Origin: Methanocellales archaeon
GTDB taxonomy: Archaea; Halobacteriota; UBA148; JAUWXC01
NCBI GenBank assembly: GCA_030018435.1
Contig: JASEEY010000013.1
Location: 1-32,747, forward strand
Length of the DNA stretch: 32,747 nt
Direction: 5' to 3'
Shown here: piece after piece, positions 21,939 through 30,320 of the stretch
Layout of the letters: every line of letters starts with the position of its first letter
Numbering within the stretch: the stretch's first letter is position 1
Notes under the pieces: generated by a model
Seen by the model: the letters and a program-made list of their open reading frames with translations, nothing else
The model's database searches: none
Told to the model about the DNA's origin: nothing
Program-made: the position numbers and the translations under genes

Positions 21939-23165
21939 ATGTCGGTCGACGATGAACGTAGTGATGAGCAAAGGTGGGCTGAGGTTGGCAGGATCGTCAG
22001 CCAGGTGCAAACCGTGACCCATCGTCACCACACCCTTTTGGAGAGGATAGGGGACGCGAGCATCAAGCCCTTGACCGGCATCCCCATAGCTATAGTGGTA
22101 CTGCTTCTAACCTTCCAGGTCATAAGGTTTATCGGTGAAGGACTAATCAGCTACGTATTCGAACCGATCTTTGATATCTACACCCCTTTAGTGATGAAAT
22201 TGAGCGAACTACTGGGCCCTGGTTTTGTCCATGACGTTTTGATCGGAACGCTAATAGAAGGAAAAGTAGATTATGTACAGTCCATGGGTTTATTAACCAC
22301 CGGGCTTTATGTTCCTTTTGCAATGGTTTTGCCTTATGTGTTCGCCTTTTATCTGGTACTGGGTTTTCTAGAGGACAGTGGGTATTTGCCTAGATTGGCT
22401 GTGCTCGTAGACAGCCTAATGCACAGAATAGGCTTGCATGGCTTCGCCATAATCTCCTTCCTGCTCGGTTTGGGGTGCAACGTTCCTGGTGCTCTGTCCA
22501 CCAGGATCTTGGAGACGAAGAGACAGGTTTTCATCGCTGCGACCCTCATGGCGATAGCAGTTCCATGCATGGCTCAGCTCGCCATGATAGCTGGCATAGT
22601 TGGTAAACATGGTGCGAAAGGTCTGGGAATCGTTTTTTTCACACTTTTTATGGTATGGATGGTTCTTGGATATTTACTCAATAAAATTTTGAAGGGTAAA
22701 AGTCCAGAGATATTCATGGAGGTTCCACCTTATCGGATTCCATACTGGGGCGCATTACTGAAGAAGTTATGGATGAGGATAAGGTTCTTTCTGGGGGAAG
22801 CAATTCCATATGTGCTGCTGGGAGTATTCATCGTAAATGTTCTTTATGTCTTGGGAATCATCGAATTCATAGGCAAAATTGCCGCTCCTATCGTGGTGGG
22901 CTTGCTTGGACTACCAGAGGGGGCAGTTGCAGCGCTCATAGTTGGCTTCTTACGAAAAGACGTGGCTATAGGGATGCTTTTGCCCCTAGGCCTGACGATG
23001 TCCCAAGCGATAGTGGCTAGCGTGGTATTAGCGATGTATTTCCCATGCGTGGCTACATTTGCCGTTTTAACTAAAGAGCTGGGAATAGTGGATATGGCAA
23101 AATCCGCTGCAATCATGATCGCTTCGGCTTTGATGGTAGGCGGTTTGCTCAATCTCATATTATGA
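21939..23165 (+). CDS. feoB: FeoB permease domain (split FeoB, C-terminal part)
   Basis: 408 residues. A soluble start ERSDEQRWAEVGRIVSQVQTV corresponds to the linker helices of fused FeoB, then ASIKPLTGIPIAIVVLLLTF opens the membrane part. Gate motifs include LPYVFAFYLVLGFLEDSGYLPRLAVLVD, LLGLGCNVPGALSTR and FLRKDVAIG, and the Cys/Pro motif MYFPCVATFA. About eight or more helices. The ATG is chosen on the GGAGG seven nt upstream. Full-length and intact, so the split is stable, not a decaying gene. Confidence 0.92.
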   Translation: MSVDDERSDEQRWAEVGRIVSQVQTVTHRHHTLLERIGDASIKPLTGIPIAIVVLLLTFQVIRFIGEGLISYVFEPIFDIYTPLVMKLSELLGPGFVHDVLIGTLIEGKVDYVQSMGLLTTGLYVPFAMVLPYVFAFYLVLGFLEDSGYLPRLAVLVDSLMHRIGLHGFAIISFLLGLGCNVPGALSTRILETKRQVFIAATLMAIAVPCMAQLAMIAGIVGKHGAKGLGIVFFTLFMVWMVLGYLLNKILKGKSPEIFMEVPPYRIPYWGALLKKLWMRIRFFLGEAIPYVLLGVFIVNVLYVLGIIEFIGKIAAPIVVGLLGLPEGAVAALIVGFLRKDVAIGMLLPLGLTMSQAIVASVVLAMYFPCVATFAVLTKELGIVDMAKSAAIMIASALMVGGLLNLIL

Positions 23166-23184
23166 TGCGAAACGTTTTAATACA

Positions 23185-23204
23185 TTATGAATATATATTC
23201 ATAA
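23185..23204. promoter_or_regulatory. Perfect 20-bp palindrome at the DUF134 start
   Basis: TTATGAATATATATTCATAA is a perfect 20-bp palindrome ending 1 nt before the GTG start at 23206. TTTTAATA at 23175-23182 is a TATA candidate about 27 nt upstream, so the palindrome overlaps the likely transcription start of a near-leaderless message and is a strong repressor-site candidate for the cluster that follows. Confidence 0.55.
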
Positions 23205-23205
23205 C

Positions 23206-23652
23206 GTGGTTAGGCCTAGAAAGAGTAGACGAGTCTGGTTTGAACCAGGGATTACATATTTTAAGCCAAGAGGAGTGCCCCTAGCAGACTTGGAAGAAGT
23301 TAGTTTAGCGGTTGATGAACTCGAAGCGATCAGGCTTAACGATGTGGAGAAACTGGAGCAAAAAGAAGCGGCTGAGAAAATGAACATTTCACAGCCAACG
23401 TTTCACAGGCTCTTGGAATCTGCCAAAAAGAAAATTGCAGATGCCCTGGTCAACGGCAAGGCCATAAAAATTCATGGGGGGAATTATGAGATGGCAGCGA
23501 GGAGATTCGAATGCTATGACTGTGGCATTGAATGGGAAGAACCATACGGAACGGGAAGGCCTGGCAAGTGTCCTAAGTGTAGCTCGACGAACATTCACAG
23601 GGCACTTGGAGATAGGGGTTATGCAAGACGTGGAAGAAGGGGACGTATTTGA
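23206..23652 (+). CDS. DUF134 family DNA-binding protein with zinc ribbon
   Basis: 148 residues. The N-terminal [23 protein letters not shown] and the sigma-like helix-turn-helix ([48 protein letters not shown]) define DUF134. A C-terminal zinc ribbon CYDCG ... CPKC follows. The GTG start at 23206 lies against a perfect palindrome, suggesting that this protein controls its own promoter and the downstream metallocluster genes. Its stop overlaps the next gene. Confidence 0.9.
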   Translation: MVRPRKSRRVWFEPGITYFKPRGVPLADLEEVSLAVDELEAIRLNDVEKLEQKEAAEKMNISQPTFHRLLESAKKKIADALVNGKAIKIHGGNYEMAARRFECYDCGIEWEEPYGTGRPGKCPKCSSTNIHRALGDRGYARRGRRGRI

Positions 23653-24440
23653 CGGGTGTAAATGTGACGTTAGGGAACATAAAACATATCGTAGTGGTGA
23701 TGAGTGGCAAGGGTGGCGTTGGAAAGACGACGGTGGCGGTTAACCTAGCTTTTGCCCTCTCGATGAGGGGGTATAAAGTTGGGTTGCTCGATGCAGACAT
23801 AACTGGACCGAATGCCCCTAAGATGCTGGGGATTGAAAATGAAAAGCTGCACAGCGATGGTGCATATATCACACCGGTCCTCATACCAATCGATGGTGCG
23901 CCCAGCATGAAAGTAGTTTCCATGGCATTTTTGATGGAAAAAGATTCTCCAGTCATATGGCGCGGCCCCCTCAAGATGAAGGCGATAGAACAATTCATCA
24001 AAGAGGTAAGATGGGGCTTGCTGGACTATCTAATAGTAGACCTGCCGCCTGGAACGGGCGACGAACCACTCAGCCTGGCACAGTTGATCCCAGATAGTGG
24101 CGCGCTCATCGTAACGACGCCGCAAGATGTTGCTCTATTGGATTCAAGGAGAACGGTCAACTTCGCGAAGCAGCTCAAAATGCCGGTGATTGGAATTGTG
24201 GAGAACATGAGTGGTTTCACCTGTCCCCACTGTGGAAGCGCTATTGATCTTTTCAAGACGGGCGGCGGTGAGAAAGCAGCTAGGGAATTAGGTGTGCCAT
24301 TCCTCGGCAGCATTCCGATTGACCACAAGGTCTGCGAGACAGGGGACGCGGGAAAGCCCCTTATGTTAGAACATAATTCACGTGCTGCAAAGTCGTTTGT
24401 GAAGATTGTAGACAGGATAGAAGCATCGCCAAAAGAGTGA
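23649..24440 (+). CDS. mrp: Mrp/NBP35-type Fe-S carrier P-loop ATPase
   Basis: 263 residues. Deviant Walker [12 protein letters not shown] (18-28), [24 protein letters not shown] and the C-terminal CPHC (C192/C195) that bridges an Fe-S cluster between two subunits. ApbC/NBP35 proteins hold and pass on [4Fe-4S] clusters. TTG 23649 overlaps the DUF134 stop; GTG 23664 is the alternative. First enzyme gene of the metallocluster run. Confidence 0.93.
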   Translation: MTGVNVTLGNIKHIVVVMSGKGGVGKTTVAVNLAFALSMRGYKVGLLDADITGPNAPKMLGIENEKLHSDGAYITPVLIPIDGAPSMKVVSMAFLMEKDSPVIWRGPLKMKAIEQFIKEVRWGLLDYLIVDLPPGTGDEPLSLAQLIPDSGALIVTTPQDVALLDSRRTVNFAKQLKMPVIGIVENMSGFTCPHCGSAIDLFKTGGGEKAARELGVPFLGSIPIDHKVCETGDAGKPLMLEHNSRAAKSFVKIVDRIEASPKE

Positions 24441-24450
24441 GATGATAAAT

Positions 24451-24624
24451 ATGCCAGCAAAAGTTGACGTGAGTATGTGTGTGGGGTGTGGAGTGTGCGT
24501 AAACGAGTGCCTTTTGGGCGCTATTTCACTGAACGACGAAATCGCCTCAGTTGACGAGACGCTATGCACAGAGTGTGGCGCATGTATCGATGCTTGCCCA
24601 AGCGGTGCAATTTCGTTAAAATAG
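24451..24624 (+). CDS. 2x[4Fe-4S] ferredoxin
   Basis: 57 residues with two classical cluster motifs, CVGCGVCVNEC and CTECGACIDACP, and the pseudo-twofold GAISL repeat after each. The second C of the first motif is followed by L rather than P. It is a small electron carrier, likely serving the Mrp and MinD-type ATPases beside it. An in-frame ATG at 24442 overlaps the mrp stop region and may be used instead. Confidence 0.9.
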   Translation: MPAKVDVSMCVGCGVCVNECLLGAISLNDEIASVDETLCTECGACIDACPSGAISLK

Positions 24625-24636
24625 GATGTGAAAAGA

Positions 24637-24891
24637 ATGCCAAGAGGATTCGGAAGAGGAAATCCATATCCATTCTGCAGACGATTTCCATGGCTACCTA
24701 GATGGTGGTGGACGGGTATGTATGGACCGATAACACCGTATGAATATGACATTCCCGCCTCGATGCTACCAGCGCCGATAGCACCTTGGTTTACCAAGGA
24801 GCAGGAAATCCAGATGTTGGAAAGTCAGGCAAAAGTGATAGAACAGCAATTAGAAGAAATTAGAAAACGGCTCAAAGAGCATCAAAAATGA
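24637..24891 (+). CDS. DUF5320-like coiled-coil protein 1
   Basis: 84 residues. An arginine/tryptophan/proline-rich N-terminus (MPRGFGRGNPYPFC, then WLPRWWW) and a C-terminal coiled coil (KEQEIQMLESQAKVIEQQLEEIRKRLKEH). This is the layout of DUF5320 proteins, found in anaerobes next to NifX-like and ferredoxin-ATPase genes; function unknown. The coiled coil is nearly the same as in the next two genes, suggesting they assemble together. Confidence 0.72.
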   Translation: MPRGFGRGNPYPFCRRFPWLPRWWWTGMYGPITPYEYDIPASMLPAPIAPWFTKEQEIQMLESQAKVIEQQLEEIRKRLKEHQK

Positions 24892-24898
24892 GGTGAAA

Positions 24899-25471
24899 AT
24901 GAAAATCGTAGTTGCAACGACCGTAGGGGGTTTAGACGACACGGTATCCCTCGTGTTTGGAAGATGTCCGACGTTTACGGTCGTAAACGTTGAAGGGAAG
25001 AAGATTAAGAATAGTTCCGTGATTCGGAATCAGTACGCAGGTGCAATGGGTGGTGCCGGCATTCAGGCAGCTCAGCTGGTCGTTAATCAAGGTGCAAAGG
25101 CGGTGATAGCTGGTAATTACGGTCCCAATGCATCCATGGTATTTAACCAGGCAGGAGTTGAGATTGTATCTGCACAAGGAATTAGCGTGAGAGATGCGGT
25201 GAAGAAATACCTAGAGGGGGAACTCCCTCCAATCACCGCAGCAACGATGCCAATGTTCGGTGGCATGGGAATGGGTGTAGGCAGGAGACGTGGAGGCGGT
25301 GGGAGAATGGGCATGGGGTTCATGCAACAGGCACCTACACCCCCTCCGATAATGCCGCCAATGCCTCAGGTGCCCAAAGGGCAAGAACTGCAGATGCTGG
25401 AAACTCAGATAAAGACATTCGAACAGCAGTTAGACCAGATCAAGAAAAGGCTCGAAGAGCTTAGAAAATAA
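24899..25471 (+). CDS. NifX/NafY-like domain fused to a Gly/Met-rich linker and coiled coil
   Basis: 190 residues. Residues 1-105 form the dinitrogenase iron-molybdenum cofactor-binding fold (KIVVATTVGGLDDTVSLVFGRCPTFTVV ... GAKAVIAGNYGP). A flexible stretch rich in G, M, R and P follows, then a C-terminal coiled coil like that of the DUF5320 neighbours. The usual HFGR is VFGR here, so the histidine is lost while a cysteine follows. GGTGA precedes ATG 24899. Confidence 0.85.
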   Translation: MKIVVATTVGGLDDTVSLVFGRCPTFTVVNVEGKKIKNSSVIRNQYAGAMGGAGIQAAQLVVNQGAKAVIAGNYGPNASMVFNQAGVEIVSAQGISVRDAVKKYLEGELPPITAATMPMFGGMGMGVGRRRGGGGRMGMGFMQQAPTPPPIMPPMPQVPKGQELQMLETQIKTFEQQLDQIKKRLEELRK

Positions 25472-25487
25472 AAAGGAGGTGATTTGA

Positions 25488-25820
25488 ATGCCAAACGGAT
25501 GGTTTGGATGGCGCAGATTTCAAGGATCGTGGCCTGGCAGAGGACCCTTCAGCCACCTACCACCTTGGGAAAGGCCAGGATGGCTTTACGGAAGAGGGGC
25601 TTGCTGGTGGCTTTTCGGACCACGAGGATATCCACCGATACCGGCGCCCTATGGATACGATATCCCAACCACAGCACCGGCACCCACAGGATATCCTTGG
25701 GCCCCGGCAACTCCAGCGATATCAAAGGAGCAAGAACTTGCTTGGCTGGAGGAGATGTTAAAGGCCTTAGAGCAAGAGCTAGAGCAGATTAAGAAGAGGC
25801 TGGCAGAGCTTAGAAAATAG
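25488..25820 (+). CDS. DUF5320-like coiled-coil protein 2
   Basis: 110 residues. AAGGAGGTGA, a full anti-16S match, precedes the ATG. The N-terminus is rich in W, G, P and R (WFGWRRFQGSWPGRGPF), followed by a proline-rich middle, then a coiled coil KEQELAWLEEMLKALEQELEQIKKRLAELRK (written by its ends KEQELAWLEE ... IKKRLAELRK). It ends in TAG. Same class as the gene at 24637. Confidence 0.72.
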   Translation: MPNGWFGWRRFQGSWPGRGPFSHLPPWERPGWLYGRGACWWLFGPRGYPPIPAPYGYDIPTTAPAPTGYPWAPATPAISKEQELAWLEEMLKALEQELEQIKKRLAELRK

Positions 25821-25840
25821 ATGCTAAATAGGAGGGTAAA

Positions 25841-25993
25841 ATGGCTGGACGAGGAAGAATGGGTGGTTTTGGTTTAGGTCCTGGTGGCAATTGCGTATGT
25901 CCAAATTGTGGGCATAAAACTCCACATGTAGCAGGGACGCCATGCTTTGACCAAACCTGCCCAAAATGTGGAAGTAAGATGACAAGAGAATGA
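25841..25993 (+). CDS. Small glycine-rich zinc-ribbon protein (50 aa)
   Basis: ATG 25841 follows AGGAGGG. The 50 residues start MAGRGRMGGFGLGPGG, then carry CVCPNCGHKTPH and CFDQTCPKCGSKM, a rubredoxin-like zinc or iron knuckle pair. This family accompanies DUF5320 and NifX-like genes in anaerobes. Function unknown; possibly metal delivery. Confidence 0.75.
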   Translation: MAGRGRMGGFGLGPGGNCVCPNCGHKTPHVAGTPCFDQTCPKCGSKMTRE

Positions 25994-26008
25994 TGGGAAT
26001 TCATAGGG

Positions 26009-26380
26009 ATGGGTGATAGCACGAAGGTATGTGTACCAACAATAGGGTTGGGCGGCATGAACGATACAGTGTCTCCGCATTTTGGGAGAGCGCCAACGTT
26101 CACCATAATTGACACGGAGACAAACGAAATAGAGGTATTGCCAAATACAGGTGAGCACATGGGCGGCATTAGGCTTGCACCAGAAATCATTGCAGAAACA
26201 GGCGCACACATAATGCTATGCTCTGGGCTAGGACCAAGGGCAATCCAGATGTTCGAGCAATTTGGCATCGAAGTCTTTGTCGGTGCTAGTGGAACTGTGA
26301 AGGATGCAATCAGCGCTTGGAAATCCGGAAAACTCCAAGTGGCTACTGACGAAACCGCCTGTAAAGAACACAGACACTGA
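26009..26380 (+). CDS. NifX/NifB-type dinitrogenase cofactor-binding family protein
   Basis: 123 residues: CVPTIGLGGMNDTVSPHFGRAPTFTIID, then HMGGIRLAPEIIAETGAHIMLCSGLGPRAIQMFEQFGIEVFVGA. The HFGR motif is intact, unlike in its relative at 24899. The tail CKEHRH may bind metal. Without nifHDK nearby, the role is probably carrying an Fe-S or related cofactor outside nitrogen fixation. Confidence 0.9.
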   Translation: MGDSTKVCVPTIGLGGMNDTVSPHFGRAPTFTIIDTETNEIEVLPNTGEHMGGIRLAPEIIAETGAHIMLCSGLGPRAIQMFEQFGIEVFVGASGTVKDAISAWKSGKLQVATDETACKEHRH

Positions 26381-26403
26381 ATTAGAGGGATAAGGGACCA
26401 TTG

Positions 26404-27237
26404 ATGATCATCTCCATAGCGAGTGGAAAGGGTGGTACTGGAAAAACCACAATAGCCACAAACATGGCACTATCTCTTAAAAATGTCCAACTCCTGGACT
26501 GCGATGTCGAAGAGCCAAATGCACACATTTTCCTAAAACCAGAAATTAAACAGCAGATATCAGTCTACACATCAGTGCCAAAGATCGATGAAACCAGGTG
26601 TGACTACTGCGGAAAATGCGCTGAATTCTGTGAGTTTAACGCACTTGTTGCGCTCAAGAACAAGATCATGGTGTTCCTAGAACTATGTCATGGATGTGGT
26701 GGCTGCCCAATCGTTTGTCCGAAAAATGCAATTACCGAGGAGGATAAAGAGGTCGGTGTGGTCAAAAAAGGAGTGGCTGGAGACATCGAATTCATATGTG
26801 GCGAACTCAATATAGGCGAGCCCATGGCAGTTCCAGTGATAAGGAGGGTGAAGAATGAGATCGACGATGATAAAACCGTAATCATCGATGCTTCACCCGG
26901 GACATCTTGCTCTGTGGTAGCGGCTGTGCATGGAACCGATTACTGCATACTTGTAACCGAGCCAACCCCTTTCGGTCTGCACGACCTCAAGCTGGCCGTA
27001 GAAGTGCTGAAGAAATTGGGAATCCCGTTTGGGGTTATAATAAACCGCGAGGGAATCGGAGACCAGAACGTCCAGGGGTACTGTAAAGAAGAGGGCGTTC
27101 CAATCTTGCTCACAATCCCCATGGACAGAAGGATCGCAGAGGTATACTCGCGCGGCGTACCATTCATCCTGGAGATGCCGGAATGGAAAGAAAAATTCTT
27201 AGAACTATTTGATAAGGTACAATCCATGCGTAGCTGA
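26404..27237 (+). CDS. MinD/ParA-type ATPase with inserted 2x[4Fe-4S] domain (1)
   Basis: 277 residues. Walker A ASGKGGTGKTT (6-16) and DCDVEEPNAH start a MinD-type fold; a ferredoxin domain is inserted at about 60-110 (C66, C69, C72, C76 and C95, C98, C101, C105). The ATPase fold resumes with VIIDASPGTSCSVV and TEPTPFGLHDL. Such proteins occur in pairs in anaerobes and are thought to couple ATP hydrolysis with Fe-S cluster or electron transfer. ATG 26404 is preferred over TTG 26401. Confidence 0.92.
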   Translation: MIISIASGKGGTGKTTIATNMALSLKNVQLLDCDVEEPNAHIFLKPEIKQQISVYTSVPKIDETRCDYCGKCAEFCEFNALVALKNKIMVFLELCHGCGGCPIVCPKNAITEEDKEVGVVKKGVAGDIEFICGELNIGEPMAVPVIRRVKNEIDDDKTVIIDASPGTSCSVVAAVHGTDYCILVTEPTPFGLHDLKLAVEVLKKLGIPFGVIINREGIGDQNVQGYCKEEGVPILLTIPMDRRIAEVYSRGVPFILEMPEWKEKFLELFDKVQSMRS

Positions 27238-27246
27238 GGGACATAT

Positions 27247-27936
27247 ATGAAATTGATAGATGACATACTAAGCTCAATAGACGAAGGACCAGCGGATGAC
27301 ATCAGGGTGGGGCTGAAATATACTGCAGTCCAGATTGGAAGTAGAATAGGCTTAGCGTACACATTTCCGGAATTCGGTTCACCTCCAAAAAATGTTGGGA
27401 ATCTCATCGGAACGAATACCCTGCCATTGGCAAAATCATGGAACCTTATTGAGGCATCGATTGGCGTCGCGAGCATAAATGCGCTTCTGACGCCGAGAGA
27501 TTATAAAGTTATGAACGTATTTGATCGCATCCTAGCGATTGCTCGAGATTATGATAAGATAGGAATCGTTGGTCGCTTTCCCTTCATTGATTCACTTGAT
27601 AAAGACGCATTTGTATTTGAAAGACGACCTATACATGGAACACTGCCAGATACGGCTGCAGAGGCATTGCTACCAAAGTGCGATCTGGTCGTGATATCAG
27701 GGAGTGCATTCGTCAATAAAACCCTACAAAGGCTATTGGAGATCAGCAAAGGCTATACATTAGTAATTGGACCTACTACACCCCTAACACCTATTCTATT
27801 CGAATATGGGGCTGATGTACTTGCCGGAGTTCAAGTTCACAATAAAAAAGCATTAGAAATCGTTAGCCAAGGTGGTGGTACACCTGACCTAAAGAGTGTG
27901 GTCGAGTTCATCTGTATGGAGGCTGATAAGCCGTAA
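27247..27936 (+). CDS. DUF364/DUF4213 putative heavy-metal chelation protein
   Basis: 229 residues. An N-terminal DUF4213-like part (VGLKYTAVQIGSRIGLAYTF, SWNLIEASIGVASINALL) and a C-terminal Rossmann-like DUF364 (KIGIVGRFPFIDSL, VFERRP, LPDTAAEALLPKCDLVVISGSAFVNKT, GPTTPLTPILFEYGADVLAG). Proposed to bind metal ions or metal cofactors. It lies between the two ferredoxin-ATPases, which points to a shared task. Confidence 0.88.
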   Translation: MKLIDDILSSIDEGPADDIRVGLKYTAVQIGSRIGLAYTFPEFGSPPKNVGNLIGTNTLPLAKSWNLIEASIGVASINALLTPRDYKVMNVFDRILAIARDYDKIGIVGRFPFIDSLDKDAFVFERRPIHGTLPDTAAEALLPKCDLVVISGSAFVNKTLQRLLEISKGYTLVIGPTTPLTPILFEYGADVLAGVQVHNKKALEIVSQGGGTPDLKSVVEFICMEADKP

Positions 27937-27952
27937 ATAAAGAAGTGGTCAC

Positions 27953-28810
27953 ATGAAACAGATAACGGTTGTAAGTGGAAAGGGTGGAACTGGAAAAACG
28001 ACTATTGCCGCCTCTTTTGCTGCGCTGGCGCACAATCATGTTATAGCGGACTGTGATGTGGATGCACCCGACCTTCATCTGCTTTTCGAGACGTGCCTGA
28101 AGGAAAAAGAGGAGTTTAGAGGTTCGAAAGAAGCAGTGGTAGACGAGGAAAAATGTATAGATTGTGGGAGATGTGAGAAAGCATGCAAATTTGGCGCGAT
28201 AGACGGTCATACGATAGACCCCATTTTATGCGAGGGCTGTGGCGTATGCGCATACGTCTGCCCTGAGAACGCCATAATGCTCAGGAAAAAGATTTCTGGA
28301 TATGCATTCATTTCTGAAACCAAATACGGTCCCATGATCCACGCCATGTTGAACATCGCTGAAGAAGCATCTGGAAAACTGGTCGCTCTTGTCAGAAATA
28401 AGGCACGAAAAATAGCAGAGGAGCAGGGAAGAGAGTTAATCTTGATAGATGGTCCACCCGGCATAGGCTGTCCTGTGATAGCATCTCTTACCGGAGTTGA
28501 TATGGCGCTGATCGTCACCGAACCAACGATGTCAGGTTTATATGATTTGGAAAGGATTTTGGAGCTAACTCACTATTTTGGCATAGTCTCTTTAGTATGT
28601 ATCAACAAATATGATATCAACAAAGAAAATACCAACCAGATAATCGAGTTCTGTCAGAGAAATGGTGTGAATGTGATAAGTAAAATTCCATACGATCCAA
28701 TTGTTACGGAGGCCATGGTCGCCGGAAAGCCCGTAGTTGAATTCTCTGATGGGAAAGTCTCAAGAGACATAGGGGAGATGTGGGATAATGTAATGTATGC
28801 TTTGAAGTGA
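27953..28810 (+). CDS. MinD/ParA-type ATPase with inserted 2x[4Fe-4S] domain (2)
   Basis: 285 residues, paralogue of the gene at 26404. Walker A VSGKGGTGKTT, DCDVDAPDLH, ferredoxin insert with C68, C71, C74, C78 and C93, C96, C99, C103, then LILIDGPPGIGCPVIASL and TEPTMSGLYDLERIL. The GPPGIGCP segment (ASPGTSCS in the first copy) is typical of this pair. The two probably form a heterodimer, as deviant Walker ATPases dimerise. Confidence 0.92.
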   Translation: MKQITVVSGKGGTGKTTIAASFAALAHNHVIADCDVDAPDLHLLFETCLKEKEEFRGSKEAVVDEEKCIDCGRCEKACKFGAIDGHTIDPILCEGCGVCAYVCPENAIMLRKKISGYAFISETKYGPMIHAMLNIAEEASGKLVALVRNKARKIAEEQGRELILIDGPPGIGCPVIASLTGVDMALIVTEPTMSGLYDLERILELTHYFGIVSLVCINKYDINKENTNQIIEFCQRNGVNVISKIPYDPIVTEAMVAGKPVVEFSDGKVSRDIGEMWDNVMYALK

Positions 28811-28816
28811 GAAAGT

Positions 28817-29659
28817 ATGATTCCAGAAATTCTTTCAGGAACTCTTATCGAGACTCTAAAAATACTTTTGATAGTTTTAGCATTGATGGTATTGATCGAG
28901 TACTTGGAGTTGAGATTTAAAGATAAGATTAGAGAAAAGATTACCAAAAAACCCTCAAATCAATATATAATCTCCTCCTTCCTTGGAGCGGTGCCCGGTT
29001 GTGTTGATGCATTCTTCATAGTCTCCCTGTACGTTCATGGTATGGTTGGTTTTGGAGCCCTAGCAGCGGTGATGATCGCCACTGCTGGAGACGAGGCATT
29101 TGTGATGCTTGCCATGATGCCAGGAACAGCTTTATCGATCTTTGCCATCTGCTTGGTATTGGGGATAATTGCCGGTTTCTTGGCCGATGGGATTGCCAGA
29201 AAGGTCAAATTGAAGACATGCCAGCCCTGTGAGATCGAGATTCATGAAGTAGAAAGGTTGGACCTCAAACATTTTTTTAGAGAACATGTGTATGATCACA
29301 TCGTTAAAATACACATGCCAAGGCTGTTCCTATGGTTGTTTTTCACCATGCTGGCGATTAACATTCTCATGACTAAGTTCGATTTGGGGGGAATTCTGCC
29401 CCAAAATAAACTCTTATTGATCCTTTTAGCTGCCTTGGTTGGAATCATCCCCGAGTCCGGGCCACACTTGATCTTCCTTTTGTTATTCGTCGAGGGACTC
29501 ATCCCCTTCTCCGTCTTGCTCGTCAATTCCATAGTCCAGGACGGTCATGGCTTACTACCTCTGCTTTCCTACTCTGTCAGGGACACGTTTTACGTCAAAA
29601 TCTTCAACGTTGCATTCGGCTTGGTTATCGGATTGATATTGTTCTTTATTGGTGTTTAA
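28817..29659 (+). CDS. Putative metal/arsenic efflux membrane protein
   Basis: 280 residues with about eight to ten membrane segments. Two related motifs, GAVPGCVDAFFIVSLYVHG with GDEAFVMLAMMPG, and GIIPESGPHLIFLLLFVEG with IPFSVLLVNSIVQDGHG, match a family annotated as putative manganese transporters or arsenic efflux proteins. The substrate is unproven. It is 6 nt after the second ATPase and 0 nt before the MBL gene. Confidence 0.75.
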   Translation: MIPEILSGTLIETLKILLIVLALMVLIEYLELRFKDKIREKITKKPSNQYIISSFLGAVPGCVDAFFIVSLYVHGMVGFGALAAVMIATAGDEAFVMLAMMPGTALSIFAICLVLGIIAGFLADGIARKVKLKTCQPCEIEIHEVERLDLKHFFREHVYDHIVKIHMPRLFLWLFFTMLAINILMTKFDLGGILPQNKLLLILLAALVGIIPESGPHLIFLLLFVEGLIPFSVLLVNSIVQDGHGLLPLLSYSVRDTFYVKIFNVAFGLVIGLILFFIGV

Positions 29660-30316
29660 ATGAGGATTACAATAATTTATGACAACGAGTTGCATGTGCC
29701 AAAGTTGAAGTCTGGTTGGGGCTTTTCATGTCTCATCGAAAATGAAAAAAAGGTTTTGTTTGACACAGGCTGGGACTGTGCGATATTGCAGTCCAACTTG
29801 AAGGCGCTGGACATCAATTCCAGGGACATAGACATCATCGTGTTATCGCACGACCATTGGGATCACATCGGTGGACTGGCGTGGTTGCTGGATGCAAATC
29901 CGGATGTTGAGGTTTACGTGCCCTCATCCTTTTCAAAGCGCTTGAAGGATGAGATAATATCGAGGGCCGAGTTGACCGAGGTTGATGGACCCACAAAGAT
30001 ATGTGATCGTATTTATACGACGGGCGTACTTGGAACCAGCATAAAAGAGCAATCCCTCGTTCTCAAGACAAAGGAAGGAATGATTGTAATAACGGGCTGC
30101 GCCCATCCCGGACTGTCTGCAATCCTAGATAAGGCATCATCGTTTGGACACGCATATGGCGTGATTGGGGGATTTCATGGATTTGATGATTATGATGTCC
30201 TGAATGATACGTCTCTAATAGTCCCATGCCACTGCACGGCGCGCAAATCAGAAATTGCGCGACGTTTTCCCGATACCTATAAAAAAGATGGCGCTGGGTG
30301 GAGCATGGAGTTTTGA
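29660..30316 (+). CDS. MBL-fold metallo-hydrolase
   Basis: 218 residues. The di-metal site is visible: H64-D-H66-W-D68-H69 in SHDHWDHIGG, later TGCAHPG, and FHGF near the end, followed by CHCTARKSEIA. The layout matches COG1237 proteins, some annotated as dihydropterin-6-yl-methyl-aminobenzene phosphate synthase-related. Substrate unknown. The start overlaps the upstream stop. Confidence 0.85.
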   Translation: MRITIIYDNELHVPKLKSGWGFSCLIENEKKVLFDTGWDCAILQSNLKALDINSRDIDIIVLSHDHWDHIGGLAWLLDANPDVEVYVPSSFSKRLKDEIISRAELTEVDGPTKICDRIYTTGVLGTSIKEQSLVLKTKEGMIVITGCAHPGLSAILDKASSFGHAYGVIGGFHGFDDYDVLNDTSLIVPCHCTARKSEIARRFPDTYKKDGAGWSMEF

Positions 30317-30320
30317 TGTG

